A stretch of DNA of 64,000 bases from Takakia lepidozioides (lineage: Eukaryota; Streptophyta; Takakiopsida; Takakiales; Takakiaceae): NCBI GenBank assembly GCA_030704615.1, contig CM060731.1, positions 60,058,756-60,122,755 on the forward strand, read 5' to 3'. Position 1 is the first letter of the stretch. Each line of letters opens with the position of its first letter. The notes under the pieces were generated by a model that saw nothing but the letters and a program-made list of their open reading frames with translations, ran no database searches and had not been told where the DNA came from. The translations under genes and the position numbers were made by a program. Shown piece after piece: positions 47,347 through 58,800 of this stretch.

Positions 47347-50300
47347 TTAGATAAATTTTCAATAATAATATTTATTAGTAAGTATTGTACATTACTTAAA
47401 GAAGTGATAGATAAATTATATAATGTACATATATATAGCAATTGCCAATCAACAATTTGGGTTCACATTTATTCAACCCAAATTAAGCATCAAAAGTTTA
47501 GTACATAGCTTAGTGATAAGAAACCTTGCATATATTTAGTACACGCACATATGAGGCAGTCATGGCGCATGCTACTAAGTCATTCTCAAGAGATTATTTC
47601 GAACTAAATTATATATAGATTTTATAGATTATATATTATTAAGAATATCCAAAAATTTCTTTAGTTAATGTTTTTACTTCTACGATATATATCTAAATTG
47701 TTCAAAATATTTTAACCTGCAATTATCAGTCAATATGTGAACAATAAAATCATTATAAGATATAAACCTTGCGCAATCATATACAACCTTAATAATAACT
47801 TTCTTGAATATATTAGTTCTTATATCTGTAGTAGTGAGTAGTTTGTATTTCTATGTTTGACTTGTCCATTTATTTTATCTTAAATTAAACTTCATAGATG
47901 GAGAGGATATATCTTAAAAACTATAGCAAGGTTATTTGCTCATGCATGAGTAATTGGAGCTGCATGATTTGTACATATGGGCCTATTTGTTGTGTCATCG
48001 TATGATATATAATAATATATTGTATATAATATACGTATTATTATGAACACGCTAAATATTTACGTAGTAGTACCAACAGTCTCTCTAAAGTTCTACACAA
48101 TATGTGTATATTGCAGATATTATTAGAACTGCAGTAATTGAATAAAAGTGAAAGATGAATAGGATAAAAATGTTGTTATGAATTATCTATTGAAAATAAT
48201 AATAGTGTCAAACAATGCACCCTTAATGAGTTAGTGAGATACATATGTACATGCATATTGATATATATGTATATATATATATATATATTGATTTCATATT
48301 TTTTATTTATTTAAAGAGGTGACAGGGGACATCAATATTTTATTATTAATGTAAAGGGGGAAAAATTAAAACTCCAAAGGGCCATAAAGCAAACACGCCC
48401 AACTTTGCTGAAGGAAGAATTTGAAGGACAGAACATGTGAAGGACACACAATAACTTATTGGCCCATGCGACTAAGACTAAGACAAGTACATTCAATGAT
48501 TCCAACAAGTGGAATATAAATTATTATATTTGTTCAGAAGAATATTAAGAATTTATTCTATATTGTTTACATTTTCGTCTGGAAAAAAGGTTCAATTTGA
48601 AGACTCTTGAATTTGCTATTCATGCTTAAGGTTAAATGTATGCATATCGAACCTGATGCATATTTAAATGATGATATCAAATATCGATTGATTGTGAATG
48701 TTTGATTATTCATGCTTAATGTGTCCGCTGACACTATATGGGGCATCCTAATAAATTTCAATTATGATAGAGGTTAAGTTCTCCTAGATCTGTTAGAATG
48801 TCCATTGCTAAACACAACTTACCATTAATGTCGATGACCCTCAATTGCGTAAAAATCTAATATGTTATCTTACAGATTGTGACTAGACAAAGTAGGTAGT
48901 GCATACCGGAAACTTGCCATATGGGCACTCATTATTCACACAAGAGCTTGTAGTCCCAGAGTCGGAAAATTGTCCATATGTACTCCTTTTCATGTTCAAG
49001 GTAATTTCTAATAGCTTTTGCAAGATAATTTAATGTCCGAATATCTATATTTATATATAGATATTCAAGTACAAGTATTGATACGAGGTAGGATTGCAAT
49101 CATCCAATTTAGATTATCAATTATTGTCAGAAGTTTGTATTATTCAAAATTAGTTGTTTGTGTACAATATTACTGCAAAAACAATTGTTTTCCCCATAAT
49201 TTTAAGATAGAAAGATAAGACATGTTGTATTGGATACCTAATGATTTTATAAAATTACAAAAAAAACAAATTATCCCCTAGCTCAATAAAATTGATCAAG
49301 TACATTCAAATTGCTTCAACATTAAAGAAAGATGTAGATATGGAAGTTTGGTCTGAACATCGATATCATTTGTTTATATTTAATGGATGATGTTACGTAT
49401 ATTCAAAAAAATCTGATAGATGAAGTTCTGATTTGTGATCCACATCTTTATATGACATGCATTAATATTCAACTAGTTGTTGGAGAAATCAAATACAGAA
49501 AAATTATCAGGTTTTAGATTTCAAAGGTTACATTTAAGTATCATGTAACAAGCAGCTAGACGAGTATGGCTCCTCCTTGCAAATAGTGAAATTCACTTTA
49601 AGCCAAGGGACATGGATTTTTTTCCAATCATTTAAAAAATAAAGTTAGAGGCTTTTTGTTTCTTCTTTAATATACTATTTTAAAATCAAAATCCATACCC
49701 ACTTTGGCCTATGATGTTTTATTAAAATCAATATTTGTAAATTATCATGTTATTGAAAAACAATCATTTATGCAAAATGAGCACTTAAATTGGTTATGAT
49801 CTTCTTTTACGCTCGCACACACTATAAGCATGGATCAAGCGTGGGTTCCCATGTGTTTTGGTTTGTTAAGACAAACGACATTGCGTTGTGGCTTAGTTGC
49901 AACGACCTGTAGTCGATTCTTTTCCTAGACGGATAAATGTATTTGTGTGAATTCAATTCAAGAAATTGCCAAGGTATCTAATGCTCCTACTAAAAATCCA
50001 AAAGATATTTTACCCAACGATAGTGGTCGACTGGGATTTTGCCGTGTTCTGACAGGAGGAAGCAGTTATGAGAGTTGTTGGTGGTGAATTTTTTCGTATG
50101 TGTCTAATGGTGGGGCAAGACGGTGTGGGTGAAGTTTCAGACCCAAATATTGATATGTCCACACTCCAAAAATTTGCTCCGCGATGGAACAACGTTTTCC
50201 ACGATGATTTGTGGCTCAGTGTTTTTCCGCTTTTGGAGGTTTAATCCAATGGAACTAAAGATTGGTGGGGATTCAATGGTACCCCACAGGAATTTATGGC

Positions 50301-50923
50301 CAAGTTTGAGGATTTTCTTATCATTGTTTGCAATGGCACCCATTTTTGGGGCTGATCGGGCAATGAACGTGGCCACCCAAAATGGAGGGATTTTGAGGGG
50401 CTAAAATATCTAGGAGCGCCCTAGGATAGCTAGTGGGATAAAGTACCACCTACCAACTGACAATATATTTATCATCCTTGGATAATTGAATGTTTCATCC
50501 AACATTGTTTATTTATTTTTCTAGTATATAGCTATACATGTGGGCTTGCTCACCACTTCTTGTTTTTTTTCGTAGTTGCTTTGTGAAGCGCAATTCATGT
50601 TTTAGTTAGTTTCCTAGAAGCTTAAGCTTAGAAAATCAATCTTAGAATCCTAAGAAGTCATAGTGTTGGCTAGGCTTTGAAGGAGACAACAATAAACAAG
50701 AGGTCATATTGTTTGTGGCTTAGACTAGTGGTTCTAGCAAGCTTGGAGGAGGCAACTAGAAGTACTTGAAAAAGACCAGGGTGAGGGAGAGGCCTGTGCT
50801 CTAGAGCTCGAGTTGTGTTGGTCAAATATCATTTTATGAATTTAATTTAATAATAATAATAATATATTATATTTAAATAATAATAATAATAATTTTTTAT
50901 TTATATATAATTTATTTATTTAT

Positions 50924-50977
<54 letters not shown>

Positions 50978-52384
50978 CCCCTAAAAGCTCGAGTATGTCT
51001 TGCAAACTTGGAGTGAGGTGAGCCCCTATGAGAGAGTGGAGATAGGAAGCAACAAACCCCATAGGAGAGGTGAGTTATTAATTAACCCCATTTGCTAACT
51101 TTGGGTAGCCCATTTAGCAAGTTGGGAGCATTCCAAGAGAGGAGAGGAGTTTTGTCCTAAGTTGTTCATCTCTATTTTGATTATATGTGTGTTCTAACCC
51201 TTTTGACAAGTCCCACTAACCCAAAAGAGGAGTGAAGAGAGCTTGGGATGAAAAATACTAGCACCATAGTGGACAAGAGGCCCATGGGTTCGTTTGTTGA
51301 TTTTTGGACTAAGAGTGGAAGGGATCTAACCATGGGGGGATCTTAACCATGAGGGAGCTCTAACATGTGGGGGTTGTCCCTGACATGGCTTGTGGGATCT
51401 ACTTACCTTGGCCACTAGGCTTTTTATTTTGTTGTGACGTCCAACTTTGGAGTGTGAGGGAAGCTAACCAAGCCCAAAAGCTTGACTAGATGTTTAGAGA
51501 TTCCACGGCAGTTTTTATTTTATGAAGTGAATTAGAGTAAGTGAGTAGTAGCACTAGCTACACACATTATGCTTGGCCACTAGGCCCCTATTACTAAGTA
51601 CCAAGCCACCTTAAGGAAGAGGGGGAAGAATGGAAATGAGAGGGAGAGCCATTATAGTGGTCTCGTGGTTACCGGAAGGCCCTTGGGTTAACCTTGAAGA
51701 CGGAAAAGCAGGTATTATCTTTTTTTTCACCCCAAAGGCCATTGTGTAGGAGTCGTCCCTCCCAGCTTCACTAAGAATGTTATTTCTCGACCGTAGCTTT
51801 CAAGGGCTGTAAGATGAATTGTAATTTAAGATCCGAGCCGTAGTTATTTATCTATGATTATTCATGGCTTCCTCCTGGAATTATTTTTCCAAGCAAGAAT
51901 CCACTGCCGGTTTTCTTTTTTATTGTGGGTAAGATTTAATTTCAAGCCCAAAATCTATTTGCATTAATTAGGCCCCCATAGCTCTAGGAAGCCTTGGGGG
52001 ACCTATACTAACTATGGCCATGGTAATAAACTAACCCCATTGGGGTTAGGACCTCATGCCCATTTATTAAAGGTTTTGGTGGTATGGATTAATTCTTAAG
52101 TTGGGCAGCCTTTATTAGAGGCGCCATAGGGGGGAAATCTAAGCAATAGCCATAAATGGCTAATGGAAGCAAGGCGGGCTGCTGCCCATGTGGGAGCCCT
52201 TGACCTCACCAAGACCAAGGTGTACAGCCACGCAGCTCAAGATCGCGTCCCACATTCAATTTTGTTAGCGGCCCAACGGTCCGTCGGCTGCCACCCCATT
52301 CTACGGCTAGTGGCGCCTCGTCACGTGGCTTGCAGTGGGGTCTGGGTGTAAGAGTGGCTCCAAATTTACTTCACTCTTCGTTGC
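47347..52384. other. AT-rich gene-poor stretch
   Basis: Very AT-rich with many short TA tracts and one long A run. A minus-strand piece at about 48985-48890 (FSDSGTTSSCVNNECPYGKF) and a frame at 48761-48567 could be remnants of another aspartic-protease-like gene, but I cannot support this. No other coding feature was recognised. Confidence 0.45.
50928..50973. repeat. 46-base poly(A) run after an AT microsatellite
   Basis: An uninterrupted A run preceded by TAA/TTTA simple sequence. AGCTCGAGT occurs on both sides (50805-50813 and 50986-50994), as a short retro-insertion might leave, but nine bases could also match by chance. Confidence 0.9.
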
Positions 52385-53905
52385 AGAAACTATAACCATC
52401 TTTACCAAGTTCAATAATCATGTTGTTTTCAGCTGCCGCCTCTCGATTATCAAAGTCTGAATTCAGCTCTTGAAGAGTACCACTTAAGTCAAAAGCTCTT
52501 GCCAAGTCCTTGTGCCGTTCAGCCTTCTTTAAGCTAACTTGCAGCTCCTCCCACTTCTATTTCAACAAACGTAGCTCATCCACCCCCTTCTTCTCCTTTT
52601 CATACCCCATCTTCAAGGAATGCAACTTTTGTTTCAACTTGTCAAGTTCCCGTTTGACTTGTGCAACAAGATAGCCAACATTGCATTCCTAGATTCAAAT
52701 TTCACAATATAGTTGAATTTAAACCGAAAAATCGTGAAACACTATACGTAATCTAAGAGAGAGGCAGGTTGGCTATCGAGTTGCACCCGCATGTTGGAAC
52801 ATGCCTCATCCAACAAATCAATAGCTTTGTCCGGAAGAAATCGCCCTGCAAAACTTGTATATATTATAACCGGTTGAGACAAAATTCGTGGAGTAGGTTA
52901 GATATATGATGTTGTATGGCTACTGACATACGGAGCTCTACTTGTCAATAACTTCATCTAATGTGTTTTTACAAACGGTAGAGCTGTTGTGTATGTTGTT
53001 GTGAACAACATAACTCCCTTGCAAGATTACAAGTCAGAAGATTGTTACATTATCAAAGGTTATCCTCCAGAACCAAAGAAATGGCCAACAATAGAAGAAA
53101 TCCTACCTATAATGTATCGAGCTGACAACTAAGCAGCTGCTACTACAGTAGTGTTGAATATCCGGACACTATGATATTCTTCATACTTTTTTCTACTCCT
53201 CGAAGAATATCAACTGAATCTTTGACACTCGGCTCTGCTACCATTACCTGCATTGTAAAAAATCATAAGCATGAATACCAGTAGACACTACGTCGATCGG
53301 TAATTAAAAAAAAAGAAATCTAAGCAGAACCCCTAGCAACCATAACTTAATCCTACCCCAAGTGTTACATGAAGCTAGTACTGAGCTGAAACCGACGCTC
53401 AAAGGTTGCATCTCTTTCAACATATTTCTTGTACTCATCTAGTGTTGTGGCCCCAATGCAACGGAGCTAGCCCCGAGCGAGCATTGACTTCATAATATTT
53501 GCTGAATCCATTGGACCTTCTGTGCGCCCTACCATAAAAACACTGATATTAGCAAGCGAAGGGTAGAAATAAAAGCATGTCATCTAGGAGAACCTGCAGC
53601 TGACCTCTTCTATGACTTGAACTTCCAAGGTAGACATAAGAGGATAAGAGGATGATCTCTAGAGATAATTGTTACCCGCTCCAAGTACAAGGTGAATCTC
53701 ATCGATGAAGATGATGACCTTGCCTTTGGCATCCTGGACCTCCTTAAGTACAGACTTGAGCCGTTCTTCAAAACCACTCCTTTGCTTGCCAGCCGCCATC
53801 AATTATCCAATATCAAGAGCCACCACTTGTACATTGAGCAAGTTCTTGCACCATGCAATAAAGATAGTAATAAACACAATGATAAACTGTCATGTGACTA
53901 GATAA
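52385..53905 (-). pseudogene. HSP101: Hsp101/ClpB disaggregase, broken copy
   Basis: In order down the minus strand: [14 protein letters not shown] (about 53780), [10 protein letters not shown] (Walker B, 53717-53688), GPMDSANIMKSMLARG, a stop, then [20 protein letters not shown] (about 53523-53405), LSARYI (about 53110), [20 protein letters not shown] then VQLDSQP (52850-52760), and the middle-domain coiled coil with MGYEKEKKGVDELRLLK, a stop, and KWEELQVSLKKAERHKDLAR (52680-52440). This is the AAA1 and coiled-coil part of a ClpB/Hsp101 chaperone, which dissolves stress aggregates. Several in-frame stops interrupt it, and the gaps between conserved blocks look like decayed introns, so it came from DNA duplication rather than retroposition. 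The AAA2 half is absent below 52385. Confidence 0.82.
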
Positions 53906-54600
53906 ATAACACAACAGGCAAAGATTAGGATCTCATTTGCTGATGATCATCAGGCATAACAGAATCCCTAGAACATTGCCTACTATCCTGCCATGCTCTG
54001 GCAAAAATCTAGCCATTGGTTAAAGTATTCTACCATCAATGGATCGAGTCTCTCAGACATCTCTCATCTGGATTTACTTCTCAACTATAACCTTACCTCC
54101 AAACAAAATTCATTCTCTTGCCCAGTCTTTGAAACCTTCTGAAGCTCTACCTTGTGGCATCTATGGCGAGCCCGATGTCGTAGAGCCTTTTCATGAGAAA
54201 CGTGCTTGACCTCCTGCCTGCTCTCACTAATTTTTCAGGACCTTCACGTCGAATAAAAAAAAGCGTGATTGAAATGCTGTACAGATATCCAAAGAGCTCC
54301 ACGATAAGTGGAGGCAATCCTGCCTTCTTCAAAGCCACTTGGGCCTGTCATGGACGTATCATATGCCACAGCTTTGCGCAAGACCAATGCGACTGGAACC
54401 CACTCCCCCATCTACGCTGGAGAAACCTCCATGTCTCTCTCCACCGCCTTGCTTGAGTTCGAGAGGGAGGTCAATTGGAATTATATCAAGCAAACCTCAA
54501 TGCCATCTCCATTTTCGTTAGAACTCCTCTAGTTTAATTTCGATAGGGCTCATTCTTATATAGGGCACCTCATATTAACTACACTTCCCTCTGCTTGCTG
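53906..54600. other. Flank of the ClpB pseudogene
   Basis: It may hold further decayed N-terminal sequence of the same pseudogene (a minus-strand frame at 54338-54147), but the match is not convincing. Confidence 0.3.
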
Positions 54601-54790
54601 CAATTCCTCTTAGGAGAAAAAAAATAAGGTGGACGCGTTGCCGAAGCAAGCGTAACTTATGGTGTCACTTGACCCCATAGGGCTACTGCCTTCCGGTGGG
54701 AAGGTGGACACCTTAATGACTTCCAACAGGTGGATTGAAACTCGTGAGAGGGTATGTGCCCTTACCACTCGGCTACATGCTGGTTGTCAT
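54600..54790 (-). mobile_element. tRNA-derived SINE, second copy type
   Basis: On the minus strand an A box TAGCCGAGTGG (54775-54765) and a B box GTTTCAATCC (54741-54732) lie 24 bases apart, with a tRNA-like head reading toward lower coordinates. The body differs from the 41.8-kb element. Confidence 0.62.
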
Positions 54791-55875
54791 CTCTTAGGAG
54801 AAAATCTCTCTTCCATCGCACATGCTAGCATCTCTCACATTTCTTCGCATGGTTCTACATAACTTAGGTTTGCCTCCAGGCGATCACTAGGCTTGTGTCA
54901 AGCTCCCTTTGGGGTCAGGTTCTTTACTCACTGACATGGGTGTGTGTGCCTCAAAGGTGTACCAAGGGGTTTTATTTTTTTTCCCCACAATAATTCCAAA
55001 TAAAGTTCCCAAGGCCCTCTGCCCCAGGCTGTTTATTTAACAAAAAAAAAAACTCCAATAATTATAAATAAAGTTCGTGCAGGGCCTCAGTCCCCTTCCC
55101 AAAAACAAAAAAAAAAAAAGCCCAAAAAACACAAATACTAAAAAGAGTACAAGCGTGTGTATTGAACGCTTTGTGTGGGGGCGGGGGAGGGTCGGGGGCC
55201 TTCCAAGGGCGTGCACCAGCCTGCCCTGCCCCGCGGCTAACTAGTGTAGCAAGCAAGCTTGTGGCTTTGCGTTCAGCGAAAGCGAGAGAGAGAGAGAGAG
55301 AGAGAGAGGGTAGAGTTTCAAGTTCGGGGCTGGACCGGCGTTTTGAGAGTGCAGGCATGCCTTCCAGGGAAGTGTTCCGGATTTCAGAGAGGACTTGATG
55401 TTGTTATTGGTAGGGTCGGGGGTCAGTGGAGATAGTACATGTGTTTGTTGTAATTTGAAGTATTCAATCTCTGTGGTTACGGGAATGCAAATTTCAAAGG
55501 AGTAATTGACTCCAGAAGAGGCGGATCTATTAAATTTCGAAATCAACGGGGAGAGCGAGAGTAAGCATGGAGGAGGCAGCATGATTTACGCATCGGGGTT
55601 GGAGGTATCAGTGGCCTGGTTATCTCCCAGGGAGAAATAGGTTGCTCATCAACCATGCATTTGGTCATTTTGTCGCCATATCAAATTGAGCGGAGACCGC
55701 CTGATTTGTTCCCATCTGGAGATTGTCGGAACCCTAGGCTTAGAAGCGACATTGATAAGTTGATACTACAGTTGTTGAGTTGGCAGAGATCAAAGTTGAC
55801 AGGACAAGAATCAGAACTATCGAGTTACTGGAACATAAGCACACCTTCATGTGAATAGCCATTTCTGTAGAAGCC
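54791..55875. other. Upstream region of the sorting nexin
   Basis: It contains AT-rich sequence resembling other repeat tails in the window (GGGGTTTTATTTTT, AATAATTCC), the GA tract and probable promoter/5' UTR. No gene was seen. Confidence 0.45.
55283..55309. repeat. (GA)n microsatellite upstream of the sorting nexin
   Basis: A GA run of about 27 bases, some 570 bases before the sorting nexin ATG. GA tracts are common in plant 5' regions. Confidence 0.88.
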
Positions 55876-58800
55876 ATGGAGACGTTGCAAGATTTGCTGG
55901 AAGAGGCGAAGCGAAGGACAATTCTGGCGGGAATCTGTGTCGTCAGCCTCGCTTATCTGATGTCATGTACGTCGTTTTAAACCTCACACCCAAAAATCTG
56001 TTTCCATTTGGCCTTTCTGTTCGACACGAGTTTTCGTGGATATTGGTGGCATTGTTCAAGTCTGAAGTTCAGGCAAGTTTCCACTATTTCTCCTATAAAA
56101 CAGTTTACTAAATTGTCAGAGTTTTAAAGATCACACGTACCTGGGAACTCAATTCATATTTCTTTTACAATTCTTACGCCAATATGTAACCTCGGCCAGT
56201 CAATAAACTCTTCCTGTGACCTAGAGCAGTGTTAAACCTGAATGGTTTTGGAGGAGTGAATAATTGGAATACCTGCAATGCTTTTTGCATTCAACATCAT
56301 GCTTTTTAGTGTGGTGTCAATTCCAGCCTTGAATGAACATGAAATCCCTTTGTGAGCAGATTGTTGTCACTTGTGCACAAGAGCTATGGGAATTTGAAGC
56401 TGAGTTTCTTCGCCCAGCTGTGTGTGGTCTCTATGGGATGTCCAGTATCCGGCAGAGGGAATCCACAGAAGCCATGTTCACAGAGACTAGCCACTGAGTA
56501 CATCCATCCTGGCATTTCCCTTTGAGCTGACTCTTTCCCTTCTTTCAGCTGGGGGACCTGCACCTGCTACTTGAACAAGTATCTCCGAGAGTTGGGGCTA
56601 AAAATTGAAATTCTCCTTTTCTGTGTCCTTTCTGCAGTGACAAGCAGTTCAGTTTGGATCAACATACCTGTGGCTATTCTTGTAATTGCTGTAATGCGCC
56701 GCATTTCTTTTGAGATTGAAGTGCGATGGAGAGCTCCAGTCTATGAGGGCCCATCCCATGTGCACGGTCTACATCGCCGCCAGCTTGCTCCCAGTAACCG
56801 CCTTCTCTCGGCAACGACTAACATGGCCAAAAACAGGTGAAGTTGTGGGACTGTACAACATTGGCGTCCTCTATGTGAGTAATTGATGTAGCCAATGCAA
56901 TGTAGTTGTGGAGCAAATCTTCAATGCTTTGTGGTACAGTTCACTTTCAAGGCTGTAGTATTTCATCCCTTCTTTGTGCACTCATCATATGTGCCTGTCG
57001 GAACAGGTGGCGCCGCGGCATTGATTCTCCAGTTGTTGAGGAAGCTGTGGATGAGCTGACAAGGTGTGTGGTTGATGAGTGGGTCACCAATCTCTGGTAC
57101 TCATCTATCACCCCTGACCAGGATGTTCCCGAAGAGCTGCGGATCCTCATCAATGGTGTGATTGCTGAAGTCTCACAGCGGGCCAAGCGGGTGAACCTTA
57201 TCACACTTCTTTCCAGGTATGGTGGGTGGACCTTTTCAATTGGTTACCATTAAATTGGAAGTGTGGAGTCTCCTCTGCAGGACAACTAGTCTGCTACATA
57301 CAAGTAGCTTATCGCTCATAATGCCCGTAGATGGAGCTCTGCAATTGAATCCTCTATAATTACAACTGCAGGAGATCAGAGTTTACCTCTTGCTGTGAAG
57401 ATATAGTTGTTGGTGGATGTACCTGCACAGAGTGGGTCAAGATATGTGGTGTGGTTTGTATGAACTTTAACATCCAACTTCCGTTGGAACAATGCAGGGA
57501 TATTGTTGACTTAGTAGGGAGCCATCTAGAGCTTTACCGCCGCATGCAGGAAAGGATCGGCCGCAATGTCTTAGGAACACTCTCTTCTGAAGAGAGGGAT
57601 GAGAAGCTAAGAGAGGTGTTGATCTCTGGTCGGGAATTGCACCCTGCCCTCATCTCTCCTGATGCAGAACACAAGGTGAGGTGAAATTCTTGGATACTAA
57701 TTTGCACTGGAGCACGTTGACTTTGCATGTTCTGGAGCCAATGTCAAGTGGCATCTAGGAACCTCCATGTTAAGGAGGAAAATGTACTCTTTATACCATG
57801 TTCTTTGTTATATATGGTTGATGGGGGAAGAGAAAGAAAGAAAAAATGTCCCTTGTGGAAGTCATCCAGTAACATGTCAACAGCACCCCAACTACCATAC
57901 GTCCATCAACATCCTTTTGGATTTGCTCCCAATCGAAAGAGGAAGTAACCTTTCAGAATGTGAACCTCTCTTCAGGTATTGCAGCGGCTTACAGCAGGCG
58001 TGGTCTCATTAGTGCTGAAGCCACAGGATGCACAGTGTCAGTTGCTACAGAGCTTAGCACGAGAGCTGCTGGCATGTGCCGTGTTGCGACCTGTTCTCAA
58101 CTTTGCCTGCCCTAGGTGGGTATGCTGCATGACCTGTCTTAAGTCTTCTCTTGTTTTGAAAGTGCACAAATTGAGCACCTTGCGTTTGTTTGACATGAAG
58201 AGCCCCACCATTTTGGTTTCCATGAGCTTTTTTTGGTATGTAAGTGATGGTTAGTAAAGTGTGGTGGTTCACCTCTTTGCTTGCAAGGGGTGTGGTGAAA
58301 GATTGTACTCATAAGACGTTGTTTGCCGTAGCCTTGTGGCCATTGACCCCGCGCCCAGTTTGAGCGGGAACAAAAGGGACAGAACCTACCTCTGTCAGGG
58401 GCTGACGTTGGTAGTAAGACTTACCTCCATATAAAGAATTAATCCGGGTTTTTCCAGATATCCTCTAGAAATCCCTTCACACAAGCATCAATCTGCTGTG
58501 TGTGATTTGCCCAAAAACTAGGCCTCAGGAGGGCCTGGGCTTTTGGCTCAGCCTCGAGACTTTCAAAGTTGGTAAACAGGGGTACAGGCACAATTCCCTT
58601 AATAGATTTGAAGAGAGCGTCTCTTTGGTGAGAGAACCCCGGACAGTGTATCAGAAAATGAATACTGTCTTCAGATTGCCCACACAACGGGCAATTGCAC
58701 TCTCCCTTTCCTCTCTGCTTCTGTTTGCTGTTCAAAGGTAGGCTTCCTGCCCTGAGTTTAAATTTCAGTCTAGTGCCGAGAGTGGGTAGACCCTTGAGGT

